This document shows positions 1 through 8,517 of a stretch of 64,000 nt of DNA, in pieces (within the stretch, counting starts at the first letter, position 1; each line of letters begins with the position of its first letter). The notes beneath the pieces were generated by a model that was not told the DNA's origin, did not search any database, and saw nothing but the letters and a program-made list of their open reading frames with translations. This DNA comes from Arcticibacter sp. (GTDB lineage: Bacteria > Bacteroidota > Bacteroidia > 2-12-FULL-35-15). Location of the stretch: positions 124,001-188,000 of the forward strand of contig JAJNQB010000014.1 in the NCBI GenBank assembly GCA_021155045.1, in the 5' to 3' direction. Position numbers and translations under genes: made by a program.

Positions 1-2
1 TC

Positions 3-866
3 AGTATTAATGATTTATATACTGAAGAGAAAAAGCTAGAAAAGACCACACATCACTTAGCTAAATATTATTTGTATAGAAGCATTTGTAGCTATTACAC
101 CTACTATGAAAAAAATAATTCCAAAGTAATTGAATACTTAAAAAAAGGAATTGCACTTAAAAAACACATTGCTTATTTTTTTCCTATAAATATTGTTCAA
201 TTTTTAGAACTGCTTTATGCAGATGCATTATTCACAAACAACAATATTTCTGAAGCATCAGAAATTTACCATTCAACTTTTTCGTCAGGCGTATCAGAGG
301 ATATGTATGGTTATCATTACCACTATGAACAATTTTGTTTAATCTTAATTATTGAAAATAAATTTGATAGTGCATTATCTATTTTAAATACAACTTTTCA
401 GCCTTGCATAGATAATAAAATGGATATCTATGCAACCAGGGGTGCGATGACATATGCAAAACTCTTTATTAGCAACAATGATTTGAAAAATGCGCTTACT
501 TATTTGAATATTGCAAAAATTATAAACGAAAAAGCATTTTACCTTCCTTTTGATATCCAGTTAAGAGTGATAGAAAATATTTATTTTTTCATGAAAAAGG
601 ATTATGAGTTTGCTCACCAATTAGCCACGAAAAACATTAAATTTTTAAGAAGTCAAGAGCAAGGAAAAATATTTGATGATTATATTTTACTTTGGAAGTT
701 CATACAGTCATTAATTAACTGCATATTTAAAAAAGTAGCGATGGATAAGGTGTTAGAAGATGAGTTCGAATATTTACATTTAAGATACATTAACCTTTAT
801 TGCAACTTAATTTCAAAAATTTATTATCAAACAAAAATTGCACTAAAAATTAATTCCAAACCTTAG
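3..866 (+). CDS. Helical-repeat (TPR-like) protein, 5' truncated by the window edge
   Basis: The reading frame is open to the left edge, so the true start lies outside the window and only about 287 C-terminal residues are seen. A TTG at position 72 is in frame, but there is no reason to take it as the start. The visible protein is all-helical in character, rich in Tyr, Asn, Ile and Lys, with repeated pairs of amphipathic helices (for example around FDSALSILNTTF and LKNALTYLNIAKIINEKA) of the kind seen in TPR-like scaffolds. No catalytic motif or sorting domain is visible. Its 3' end overlaps the convergent radical SAM gene by 17 bases. It has no clear sequence match to the two other helical-repeat proteins in this window. 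Function is unknown. Confidence 0.65.
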   Translation, partial: SINDLYTEEKKLEKTTHHLAKYYLYRSICSYYTYYEKNNSKVIEYLKKGIALKKHIAYFFPINIVQFLELLYADALFTNNNISEASEIYHSTFSSGVSEDMYGYHYHYEQFCLILIIENKFDSALSILNTTFQPCIDNKMDIYATRGAMTYAKLFISNNDLKNALTYLNIAKIINEKAFYLPFDIQLRVIENIYFFMKKDYEFAHQLATKNIKFLRSQEQGKIFDDYILLWKFIQSLINCIFKKVAMDKVLEDEFEYLHLRYINLYCNLISKIYYQTKIALKINSKP

Positions 867-1872
867 TTCCTTCTGTACAATTTTTACATATATCAATTTC
901 AGCGCGAGAACGCAGTAAAGAACTTCTGAAATTATTATATTTATCATTATGCCAAATTGTTTTAAAACTTTCTTCTTTTAAATCGCCCAACTGATGCTTT
1001 GCATCTTTATCAAAGCAACAAGGCACTATCAATCCATCCCATGTAATTACGGTACTATGCCATAATCTCCAACAATGATTTAACAATTTATTTTTAATTT
1101 CAAATGTTCCCTCCTTATTTTTTTTATAACGTGAATACGATTCAATTGTTGGAATTAAATCACTACCATTTTCATACTCATAAATTTGAGCTGTTTTAAA
1201 TTTTATTTCATTTACCCCTAAATCTTTTGCTAATTTTTTTGCGTCTTCAATTTGGTGTTGATTAGGTTTAACTACTAAATATTGGAAAACAATATGCGGT
1301 GTAGAAGATTTTAGTTCATTTTTCCAATGAATAATGTTTTTTGTGCCTTCAATTACTTTAGATAAGTCTCCTCCTATCCTATACTGCTCATAAGTTTTTT
1401 GTGTTGTTCCATCAATAGAAATAATCAAGCGTTTTAATCCACTTTCTATCGTTTTTTTTGCATTTTCATTATTCAAATAATGCGCATTCGTGGAAGTAGC
1501 AGTATAAATTTTTTTGTCCGATGCATACTTAACCATTTCCAAAAATTTTGGATTTAAATAAGGTTCGCCTTGAAAATAAAAAATTAAATAAGCTGTATGC
1601 CTATAAATTTCATCAATTGTTTTTTCAAAAAAATTCTGTTGAAGCATTCCAGTCGGCCTTGTAAAATTTCTCAAACCGCTGGGGCATTCTGGACATCTTA
1701 AATTACAAGATGTTGTTGGCTCGATACTTATACTTATAGGAACTCCCCATTGAATGGGCTTTTTTAGCCATTTAGCTAAATAAAAACTTATTAAAACTTT
1801 CTTTGCATTGAAAATTTTAGACAAAGACAAAGTGCCTATAAAATTTTTAGTATCTAATATTTTATTACCCAA
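850..1872 (-). CDS. Radical SAM protein with SPASM-type C-terminal cluster domain
   Basis: The 340-residue protein carries the radical SAM [4Fe-4S] motif CNLRCPEC (Cys56, Cys60, Cys63), which binds the cluster that cleaves S-adenosylmethionine. It also has the following TIM-barrel signatures (FYFQGEPYLNP, then ISIDGTTQKTYEQYR). The C-terminal part has a SPASM/twitch-like cysteine set: a Cys before WRLWHS, the pair in VPCCFDKD, and the terminal CKNC. Proteins of this layout modify peptides or small molecules using extra Fe-S clusters, but the substrate cannot be read from the sequence. There is no precursor-peptide gene next to it. It converges with the truncated helical-repeat gene and overlaps it by 17 bases. 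Confidence 0.85.
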   Translation of the reverse strand: MGNKILDTKNFIGTLSLSKIFNAKKVLISFYLAKWLKKPIQWGVPISISIEPTTSCNLRCPECPSGLRNFTRPTGMLQQNFFEKTIDEIYRHTAYLIFYFQGEPYLNPKFLEMVKYASDKKIYTATSTNAHYLNNENAKKTIESGLKRLIISIDGTTQKTYEQYRIGGDLSKVIEGTKNIIHWKNELKSSTPHIVFQYLVVKPNQHQIEDAKKLAKDLGVNEIKFKTAQIYEYENGSDLIPTIESYSRYKKNKEGTFEIKNKLLNHCWRLWHSTVITWDGLIVPCCFDKDAKHQLGDLKEESFKTIWHNDKYNNFRSSLLRSRAEIDICKNCTEGTKVWN

Positions 1873-1936
1873 TGAAATTAAAGTATAACTTGTTTTGTAA
1901 AGGTAATAATCATTTTTTATCTATTTGAAAACAAAA

Positions 1937-1958
1937 GAGGCAGCCGCTAGGCTGCCTC
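1937..1958 (-). terminator. Intrinsic terminator of the T9SS gene at 1983-2915
   Basis: A perfect 9-bp stem GAGGCAGCC / GGCTGCCTC with a 4-base loop is followed on the minus strand by a short T run (the A run at 1933-1936 on the plus strand). It lies 25 bases past the stop codon of the minus-strand gene. Confidence 0.85.
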
Positions 1959-1982
1959 CTCATTATTTTTTTTCAAAATAAA

Positions 1983-2915
1983 TTATTTTGCTACTTCGAA
2001 TTTTCCTCTGTGTACAATTTGTTTTTTATCATTTGTAATGGTATAAAGATATAAACCATTTGAAAAATTAAACGTTTCAATTGTTACTTTGCTATCATTC
2101 ATTTTATATTCAGCAATGTTTCTTCCTGTAATATCCATAACTTGAATAAATGAAACATCGGCAGAGCTTTTAAAAGAAATTTGTTCCCTCGCAGGATTAG
2201 GATATTTAGTGATAGTAGCATTACTTCCACTAATATCATCTATGCCCACATTACCTAACCATGTAAGAGCATCAATATAGAATGTACTACCTTGCTTAGC
2301 TCCATATGTTCTATAGATACTGGAAGAAACATAAACATGTTGAGAATCTGGAGCAACAATTGAGGCTCCCCAAGACAAAGTTAAATTTTGTGGTGTCCAT
2401 GTTAATACTTGAGTATTAGTACCAAAAAAGCCTCTTGCCACCGTGTCTCTTTGAGTTCCAGCCCATTTAGTTAAATAAACAACAACAAATCCACTATCAC
2501 CAATTACAGGATTGTATTTATAAGCAAAATCTAAAGATGCAGGAGTTTGTGTGAAAGGCTTTCCGAAAATAACAGGAGCAGTAGAAGATACTTGTGTTTT
2601 ACCTGTAACTAATAAACCAACGGTATCCATATTCTCGGCAGAGTTAAACGGATTAGGTATCATAACAGATGAAGGAAGTACTTCCGTAACTATTCTTGCT
2701 GATGTTGTTCCAACGTATGGAGCGGCTGTTTCTTTAAAAACAGTTTGATTCATCCCAGCAATTACCACAGCATTAAAACTTGCCCAGCCAACGGGATCTT
2801 GTATAGTAGAACTTAATGGAACATTTGTCCATGTTTCAAATCCGTAATCAGGGGCTTGAGCAACTCCATTTGAAATGCTTGCACCAAGAATTAATGATAG
2901 TATAATTTTTTTCAT
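1983..2915 (-). CDS. Secreted protein with type A T9SS sorting domain
   Basis: The 310-residue protein begins with a Sec signal peptide (MKKIILSLILGASISNGVAQ) and ends in a type A T9SS C-terminal domain: a YPNPAREQISF motif near residue 240, then VSFIQVMDITGRNIAEYKM, FSNGLYLYTIT and a basic end with GKFEVAK. The middle (roughly residues 20-225) looks like a jelly-roll, carbohydrate-binding-like module of the kind often annotated as PCMD or glycan-binding. That is inferred from pattern (YGFETWTNVP..., then DTVARGFFGTN), not from a firm motif. T9SS cargo crosses the inner membrane by Sec and the outer membrane by SprA, and is attached to the surface or released. It has its own terminator and appears monocistronic. 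Confidence 0.85.
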   Translation of the reverse strand: MKKIILSLILGASISNGVAQAPDYGFETWTNVPLSSTIQDPVGWASFNAVVIAGMNQTVFKETAAPYVGTTSARIVTEVLPSSVMIPNPFNSAENMDTVGLLVTGKTQVSSTAPVIFGKPFTQTPASLDFAYKYNPVIGDSGFVVVYLTKWAGTQRDTVARGFFGTNTQVLTWTPQNLTLSWGASIVAPDSQHVYVSSSIYRTYGAKQGSTFYIDALTWLGNVGIDDISGSNATITKYPNPAREQISFKSSADVSFIQVMDITGRNIAEYKMNDSKVTIETFNFSNGLYLYTITNDKKQIVHRGKFEVAK

Positions 2916-3009
2916 AATATTTTTTTAAAAGTTAATATTTCAAAAGTATTTAATAAGTTTTGAATTAAAAATTAATTCTATTCAAATTCTTACTTATTCA
3001 AAAGAAAAA

Positions 3010-3029
3010 CGCTCCATAAACTAGGAGCG
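3010..3029 (-). terminator. Intrinsic terminator of the T9SS gene at 3054-4130
   Basis: The stem CGCTCC / GGAGCG with an 8-base loop is flanked by A and T runs, giving a T tract on the minus strand. It lies 25 bases past the stop codon. Confidence 0.75.
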
Positions 3030-3053
3030 CTTTTTACTTAGAAATAGGATTAA

Positions 3054-4130
3054 TTATTTAGCAACAGTAAATTTGCCTCTATTTAAAACAGAATTGTTTT
3101 TACCTACAATTGAATAAGTATAAATTCCATTTGCTAAAGTTGAAACATCTATTTGCTGGTTGTTTACAGAAACGGAATAAGCATTCACCATTTTACCGGT
3201 GATATCATAAATTTGAATTGTTTGAGCTTTTGACGCATCTAAATTAAAGGTTATAACATCTTGAGCGGGATTAGGATAAACATTAATTGCTTCAGCATTA
3301 ACATGCTCATTTATTCCTACTATTGGTAATGATGGCAACCAAGTTGCGCTCATAGCATTTTCGGTAACCCAATCAACCGTAATGGACGCTAAGTTAAATC
3401 CAATACCATTTGCCCACCAATCATAAGTTTTAGAAGAATCCATTGTTTGTTGAACATCAAACCAACCTGTAAATGAATTATATGCAAATAAAGAATCTGT
3501 ATTCCATTTTAAAGTTTCAACTCTTAATGCATTATAAGTTCCAAGTGGCGTTGTTACTGAACCCCAACCATCGAAGGTTACTGTTTTTGTAACATTAGAA
3601 ACTATCTTGAAAGAATCAATTGTAAATCCTATTCCTGGATCGTATCCATAATAAAAACTTCCTTTGCTAACGTACGTATTGTTAAAGTTTGAATTATACG
3701 TTGAAGGGAAATTGGTAATGATTTCTGCTGGATTGTTCTTAATAACTCCTGTGGCAGGGTTTCCTGCAATATCAAGGGTTGCTTGAATTCCAAGCGCTGT
3801 CAAACTAGAAGAATTGTTAACAGCAAATACATTTGTGTTTTGCCCTTGTTGTTTCATTTTAATAACAAGATTGGCTGTTGGAAAGCTACTTGCTCCTGGA
3901 ACACCTACTGGAGAAACAAAATGCATTGTATCTTGTGTGTGATTATTTAACGCACTTAAATTCCATGTTTGACTTGTACCAGAATTACCAATATTAACAG
4001 TTGGCATGGTATCGTTTCTTTGAAAAATAGTTTTACCAATAGTTGCAATATCGGAAGTTGTAATTGAAATTTGCGCACTAACTGATAGCGCAAAAAATGC
4101 TGTTGATAATAATAGTAGTTGTTTTTTCAT
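3054..4130 (-). CDS. Secreted protein with type A T9SS sorting domain
   Basis: The 358-residue protein has a signal peptide (MKKQLLLLSTAFFALSVSAQ) and a C-terminal type A sorting domain: VYPNPAQDVITFNLDAS, IQIYDITGKMVNAYSV, LANGIYTYSIVGK and the terminal GKFTVAK. The central 250 residues are Asn/Thr/Ser rich and beta-strand in character with no catalytic motif I recognise. It lies beside another T9SS cargo gene on the same strand, but each has its own terminator, so the two are probably transcribed separately. The two proteins share only the sorting domain style, not the passenger region. The role of the passenger is unknown. Confidence 0.85.
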   Translation of the reverse strand: MKKQLLLLSTAFFALSVSAQISITTSDIATIGKTIFQRNDTMPTVNIGNSGTSQTWNLSALNNHTQDTMHFVSPVGVPGASSFPTANLVIKMKQQGQNTNVFAVNNSSSLTALGIQATLDIAGNPATGVIKNNPAEIITNFPSTYNSNFNNTYVSKGSFYYGYDPGIGFTIDSFKIVSNVTKTVTFDGWGSVTTPLGTYNALRVETLKWNTDSLFAYNSFTGWFDVQQTMDSSKTYDWWANGIGFNLASITVDWVTENAMSATWLPSLPIVGINEHVNAEAINVYPNPAQDVITFNLDASKAQTIQIYDITGKMVNAYSVSVNNQQIDVSTLANGIYTYSIVGKNNSVLNRGKFTVAK

Positions 4131-4236
4131 GAGATTATTTTATTTGGTTATTTTTAAAAAGTAAATGTTTAATCAAAAATAGAATATTTTTCGTGATTTT
4201 TAATAGCTCGTATCAAAAATAAAATCAGTTTCTTAC

Positions 4237-6081
4237 TTATACAAAAGATTGTAAATCGTATAACTTTTTATAGGTGCCCCCCTTTTCCAATAATTGGTTG
4301 TGATTTCCTCTTTCAACAATGAGTCCTTTTTGCATAACAATAATTTCATCCGCATGTTGAATAGTTGATAAACGATGCGCAATTACAATGGAAGTCCTAT
4401 TTTTCATCAATTTATTAAGTGCATCTTGCACCAATCTTTCGCTTTCTGTATCTAAAGCCGATGTTGCTTCATCTAAAATTAAAATGGGTGGATTTTTCAA
4501 TACAGCTCTTGCAATGCTTATCCTTTGACGTTGTCCTCCCGACATTTTTCCCCCTCTATCTCCAATATTAGTTTGATATCCATTTGGCATTTGAGAAATA
4601 AACTCGTGTGCATTAGCAATTTTTGCAGCTTCTATAACTTGTTGTTCAGTAACATTATCTATTCCAAAAGCTATATTATTAAAAACTGTATCATTAAACA
4701 AAATAGATTCTTGGGTTACAATACCCATTAAATTTCTAAGATCTTTAATTTTAGATTGTTTCAAAGGTGTACCATCTATTAGTATCTCTCCATTAGTTGT
4801 ATCATAAAAACGAGGAAGCATGTCCGCCAAAGTAGTTTTGCCAGAACCCGACTGGCCAACCAATGCAATTGCTTTTCCTTTTTCAATTTTCAAATTGATA
4901 TTATCTAATACCCAACCTATTTCTCCTTGTCTGTAAGCAAAAGAAACATTTTTATATTCAATTTCTTTTTCAAAAGAATTAATTGTTTTTGCATTTTCTG
5001 CATCTTTTATTGAAACTTCGGCACTTAAAATTTTATCGATACGCTCAGCAGAAGCCATCCCTTTTTGAATGCTAGAGTATGCACTTGCAAAAGCTTTTGC
5101 AGGTGTAAGCAATTGCGAAAACATTGCCAGATAAGTTATAAAAACTGCTCCATCCATTGATTTATCTTGAATAACCATTATTCCACCAAAATAAAGCAGT
5201 ATTACCAAAACCGTAACGCCAAAAAATTCACTCAAAGGCGAAGCTAAATCGCCTTTTCGAGTTACACGAATACCAATTTTAGTAAATAAATTATTTTCTT
5301 CTTCAAATTTTTCATTTACTTTTTTCTCAGCATTAAAGCCTTTTATGATTCTTAATCCGCCCAACGTTTCGTCCATCATAGAAAGTATAATTCCCATTTT
5401 TTCTTTTGCTTTTCCAGACGAACGCCTTAAACTGCGCCCCACTTTTCCAATTAAAATAACAGTTATAGGAAGCAATATAAATGCTATTAACGTTAGCTTA
5501 GGACTCATAGCAAGCATCATCACTAAAAATATGGTGATGCTTAATGGTTCTCTGAAAATCATTTCAAGCGATTGCATGATATTCCATTCAATATCTTGAA
5601 CATCAGTTGTCATACGGCTTATGATATCTCCTTTTCTTTCTTCTGAATAATACGAAAGCGGTAGATCTAATGTTTTTTTAAATATTTTATTTCTTAAATC
5701 TTTTACAACACCATTCCTAATAGGCGCCAAACTATACATTGCTAAATAACGGAATAAGTTTTTGAAAAAAATTGTAGAAATAATAAACACACAAATAGCA
5801 AACAAAACATAGATTTTACCATTATCAATTGTAGCTTCAGCAAGTGTATAGTTAATATAGTTTAATATTGCATCTGTTGAAAAAGAAAAAATAGGTTTAC
5901 CTTTTTCAACAAGCTGAACAAGCTTTGTGGAATCATCAGAAAATAACACCTGCAAAAAAGGGAAAAGCATCGCAATTGAAAACACCGAAAATACTACTGA
6001 TAAAATATTGAATGTGATATTCCAAACAGCATACTTCCAATAACCTTTTAAGTAGGGAAAAAAGCCAAAAACATTTTTCAT
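4237..6081 (-). CDS. MsbA-like ABC exporter (fused membrane and ATPase domains)
   Basis: The 614-residue half-transporter has six membrane helices in residues about 15-335, then an ATPase domain. The ATPase has Walker A GQSGSGKTT near residue 410, a Q-loop in VTQESILFND, the signature MSGGQRQR near 512, Walker B ILILDEATSALD near 530 and the switch His in IAHRLSTIQ. Length and order match the MsbA/lipid and multidrug exporter family, which works as a homodimer in the inner membrane. The exact substrate is not determined by sequence. It is divergent from rbfA, and a TAnnTTTG -7 element for it lies at 6110-6117. Confidence 0.9.
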   Translation of the reverse strand: MKNVFGFFPYLKGYWKYAVWNITFNILSVVFSVFSIAMLFPFLQVLFSDDSTKLVQLVEKGKPIFSFSTDAILNYINYTLAEATIDNGKIYVLFAICVFIISTIFFKNLFRYLAMYSLAPIRNGVVKDLRNKIFKKTLDLPLSYYSEERKGDIISRMTTDVQDIEWNIMQSLEMIFREPLSITIFLVMMLAMSPKLTLIAFILLPITVILIGKVGRSLRRSSGKAKEKMGIILSMMDETLGGLRIIKGFNAEKKVNEKFEEENNLFTKIGIRVTRKGDLASPLSEFFGVTVLVILLYFGGIMVIQDKSMDGAVFITYLAMFSQLLTPAKAFASAYSSIQKGMASAERIDKILSAEVSIKDAENAKTINSFEKEIEYKNVSFAYRQGEIGWVLDNINLKIEKGKAIALVGQSGSGKTTLADMLPRFYDTTNGEILIDGTPLKQSKIKDLRNLMGIVTQESILFNDTVFNNIAFGIDNVTEQQVIEAAKIANAHEFISQMPNGYQTNIGDRGGKMSGGQRQRISIARAVLKNPPILILDEATSALDTESERLVQDALNKLMKNRTSIVIAHRLSTIQHADEIIVMQKGLIVERGNHNQLLEKGGTYKKLYDLQSFV

Positions 6082-6109
6082 TTATTCTTTTCTTGTTTTT
6101 TTGAAAGCA

Positions 6110-6117
6110 CAAATATA
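6110..6117 (-). promoter_or_regulatory. Candidate -7 element (TATATTTG) for the ABC exporter
   Basis: Read on the minus strand the bases give TATATTTG, an exact TAnnTTTG Bacteroidota -7 box, 29 bases ahead of the start codon. I do not see a matching -33 TTG at the usual spacing, so confidence is modest. Confidence 0.4.
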
Positions 6118-6120
6118 CGT

Positions 6121-6147
6121 TTTGTTGGGCTTTATTTGTTAATTTTG
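6121..6147 (+). promoter_or_regulatory. Candidate promoter for rbfA
   Basis: TTTG at 6121-6124 and TAATTTTG (TAnnTTTG) at 6140-6147 form a Bacteroidota-type promoter 22 bases ahead of the rbfA start. The 15-base spacer is a little short for the consensus. Confidence 0.45.
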
Positions 6148-6169
6148 AATTTCATAAAAAATTATAAAA

Positions 6170-6508
6170 ATGGATTCTACAAGGCAGTTAAAAGTTTCGA
6201 GGTTGGTACAAAAAGAATTGGGAGAAATTTTTCAACGCGAAACACGCTTGTTATTTGGCAATGCATTAATTACCGTTACAGTTGTAAGAGTGAGCCCCGA
6301 CTTATCTGTTGCTAGGGTTTATGTGAGCTTATTTAATGTTCCTGATCCTAAAGTATTACTGAAATCAATTCAAGAAAACACAAAAGAAATAAGAACAAAA
6401 TTAGCTACTCGAATAAAAAAACAAGTACGTGTTATTCCTAATCTAGTTTTTTTCCATGATGACTCATTGGATTACGCAATGCGTATTGACGAACTTTTAA
6501 AAAAATAA
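6170..6508 (+). CDS. rbfA: 30S ribosome-binding factor A
   Basis: The 112-residue protein matches the RbfA family in length and pattern: an N-terminal helix with RQLKVSRLVQKELGEIFQ, the KH-like core VTVVRVSPDLSVARVYVSLFN, and the C-terminal LVFFHDDSLDYAMRIDELL. RbfA binds helix 1 of 16S rRNA late in 30S maturation and is needed for cold growth in other bacteria. The start ATG sits 22 bases below a Bacteroidota promoter. It is followed after 16 bases by the LolC/E-type permease gene, an arrangement that suggests co-transcription. Confidence 0.93.
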   Translation: MDSTRQLKVSRLVQKELGEIFQRETRLLFGNALITVTVVRVSPDLSVARVYVSLFNVPDPKVLLKSIQENTKEIRTKLATRIKKQVRVIPNLVFFHDDSLDYAMRIDELLKK

Positions 6509-6524
6509 TTTTCTTAACAACCCC

Positions 6525-7736
6525 TTGAATTTACCTATTTTCATAGCAAAACGATATTTGATTTCAAAAAAATCGCACAATGCAATTAACGTAATCTCAT
6601 ACATTGCCATTACAGGAGTTTGCATTGCTACTATGGCTTTAGTAATAGTTTTGTCTGCATTTAATGGTTTATCGGATTTAGTAAAATCACTATACAATTC
6701 ATTTGATGCAGAAATTAAAATCAGTCCAATAATTGGAAAAACATTTCTTTCAAATAGTGCTGAGTTGGCTGAATTAAAAAAAATAAAAGACATTGCTTTT
6801 TATACCGAAGTAATAGAATCAAAAGCCCTTTTAAAATACAAAAACAAACAAGCAATCGTTACTATAAAAGGTGTGAGTGCTGATTTTTTAAAAATGAGTG
6901 AATTCAACAATTTGATTCATGATGGAGAATTTAATATTGAAAAAAACAATGTGGTAATGGGTAAAGGAATTTATTATAAACTGCAAACAAGTATAAATGA
7001 TTTTTCATCACCATTATCCATTTTCGCTCCCAAAAGAGGAAACACAAATTCTATCAATCCTGATGACGGTTTAAATGAAATAAAAGCTTTTACCGCTGGC
7101 ACTTTCAGCATTAACGATGATTTTGATGATAAGTATGTAATTATGAACATTGAAAATGCTCGTGCTATTTTCGATTACACAAACGAAATCACATCAATAG
7201 AATTGAAACTCCAAAGTACTGCGAACAAACAATCAATCGAAGAAAAAATAAAATCAATTCTTGGAAAAAATTTTACAATTCAAAATAAAGAAGAACAAAA
7301 TGCCTTGCTATTTAAAACGTTTAAATCCGAAAAATTATGGACGTTTATAATACTTGTATTCATATTAATAATTGCCACATTTAATGTGATTGGCTCCATT
7401 ACTATGCTTATCATAGAAAAGAAAAAAGACATTGCTATTTTATCACATTTGGGTGCTGATTCAAAAACCATAAAAAAAATATTTTTATCAGAAGGCTTAA
7501 TGATCAGCCTTGTTGGTGCTTTATCAGGATTAATTCTTGGCGTTTTATTTTGCTGGATTCAAATAAAATTTTCCATCATTACTTTTTCTGAAGGTTATGT
7601 GGTAGATGCATACCCAGTAAAAATGGAAATTACAGATATTTGCTTAATTTTGCTCATTGTACTTGTAGTTGGCTTTTTTGCGGCATGGTACCCTATTCAA
7701 AATTTATTTAAAACAAAATCAAACGCTTTAAACTAA
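6525..7736 (+). CDS. FtsX-like ABC transporter permease, LolC/LolE type
   Basis: The 403-residue membrane protein begins FIAKRYLISKKSHNAINVIS, the characteristic N-terminus of LolC/E-family permeases. It has one membrane helix near residues 22-45, a periplasmic domain of about 220 residues, and three helices in the last 140 residues (FtsX domain, with MLIIEKKKDIAILSHLGAD coupling region). LolCDE releases lipoproteins from the inner membrane for transport to the outer membrane. The start is a TTG: the family starts at this position, no in-frame ATG is available, and it lies 16 bases past rbfA. No ATPase partner lies beside it. Confidence 0.88.
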   Translation: MNLPIFIAKRYLISKKSHNAINVISYIAITGVCIATMALVIVLSAFNGLSDLVKSLYNSFDAEIKISPIIGKTFLSNSAELAELKKIKDIAFYTEVIESKALLKYKNKQAIVTIKGVSADFLKMSEFNNLIHDGEFNIEKNNVVMGKGIYYKLQTSINDFSSPLSIFAPKRGNTNSINPDDGLNEIKAFTAGTFSINDDFDDKYVIMNIENARAIFDYTNEITSIELKLQSTANKQSIEEKIKSILGKNFTIQNKEEQNALLFKTFKSEKLWTFIILVFILIIATFNVIGSITMLIIEKKKDIAILSHLGADSKTIKKIFLSEGLMISLVGALSGLILGVLFCWIQIKFSIITFSEGYVVDAYPVKMEITDICLILLIVLVVGFFAAWYPIQNLFKTKSNALN

Positions 7737-7740
7737 AAAA

Positions 7741-8382
7741 ATGAAAAAAATAGTACTCTTCTTATTTGCAATTACTTCATCGATTGCTTTTTCACAAACT
7801 ATTAATTGTATTGATTTTTGTGTTTTGTCTATCAACAATATAGATACAGTTGCAAATACCCTAGATGTTACCATCTATAATGGAGATACCAACCAAGTAA
7901 ATTATCCAACCGTAGTTGTTACCGATGCAATGGGAGATACAGTAGCAAACATCAATAATCAATTTTACTATTTTGCACAAATGGACAGTACTACTCTTGT
8001 TCATACTATTCCTACAACGTTAAATACCATTCCTACTGGATTTACAGGAACAGTATATCTAACGGATAGGATTTGGGACATTACTTGCTCTTTTGCATAT
8101 CCAATGACTTGTACGGTAGGAATTGCTGAGCAGGAAATTGCTACAAACAATGTTACTCTTTTTCCGAATCCTAGTTCTGATAATTTTAACATTGTAATTG
8201 TAAATAATGAGTGGAACAATGCTACAATATCAATACTTGATTATACTGGCAAACTGATTGAAGAAATAAAACCTCAATCTTCTATAACAACTATTTATAG
8301 AGGAAATATGAGTTCAGGATTCTATTTTGTCGTTACCAAAACTCCTAAAACAAGTTATACCAACAAATTGATTATAAAATAG
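7741..8382 (+). CDS. Small secreted protein with type A T9SS sorting domain
   Basis: The 213-residue protein has a signal peptide (MKKIVLFLFAITSSIAFSQ) and a sorting domain starting at LFPNPSSDNFNIVIVNN, followed by ATISILDYTGKLIEEIK and SSGFYFVVTK. The passenger is only about 110 residues, with four Cys and a beta-sandwich look. The gene begins 4 bases after the LolC/E-type permease and so is probably co-transcribed with rbfA and the permease. A T9SS cargo gene in this position has no obvious functional link. The passenger function is unknown. Confidence 0.82.
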   Translation: MKKIVLFLFAITSSIAFSQTINCIDFCVLSINNIDTVANTLDVTIYNGDTNQVNYPTVVVTDAMGDTVANINNQFYYFAQMDSTTLVHTIPTTLNTIPTGFTGTVYLTDRIWDITCSFAYPMTCTVGIAEQEIATNNVTLFPNPSSDNFNIVIVNNEWNNATISILDYTGKLIEEIKPQSSITTIYRGNMSSGFYFVVTKTPKTSYTNKLIIK

Positions 8383-8473
8383 CCACGAATCATCTCTTTT
8401 TCTGTTAATTTGTCATAATTTCCCAAAGGGAATAATCTTTGACTTTTAGAGCCTAAACTCTTGCAAAAAATGT

Positions 8474-8481
8474 TATTTTTG
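8474..8481 (+). promoter_or_regulatory. Candidate -7 element (TATTTTTG) for secA
   Basis: TATTTTTG fits TAnnTTTG and lies 36 bases ahead of the secA start. I see no TTG at the consensus distance upstream (the nearest, at 8461, is too close), so this is a partial promoter call. Confidence 0.4.
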
Positions 8482-8517
8482 TAGCCCTTATATTAACAGT
8501 AAAACCTATTATTACTA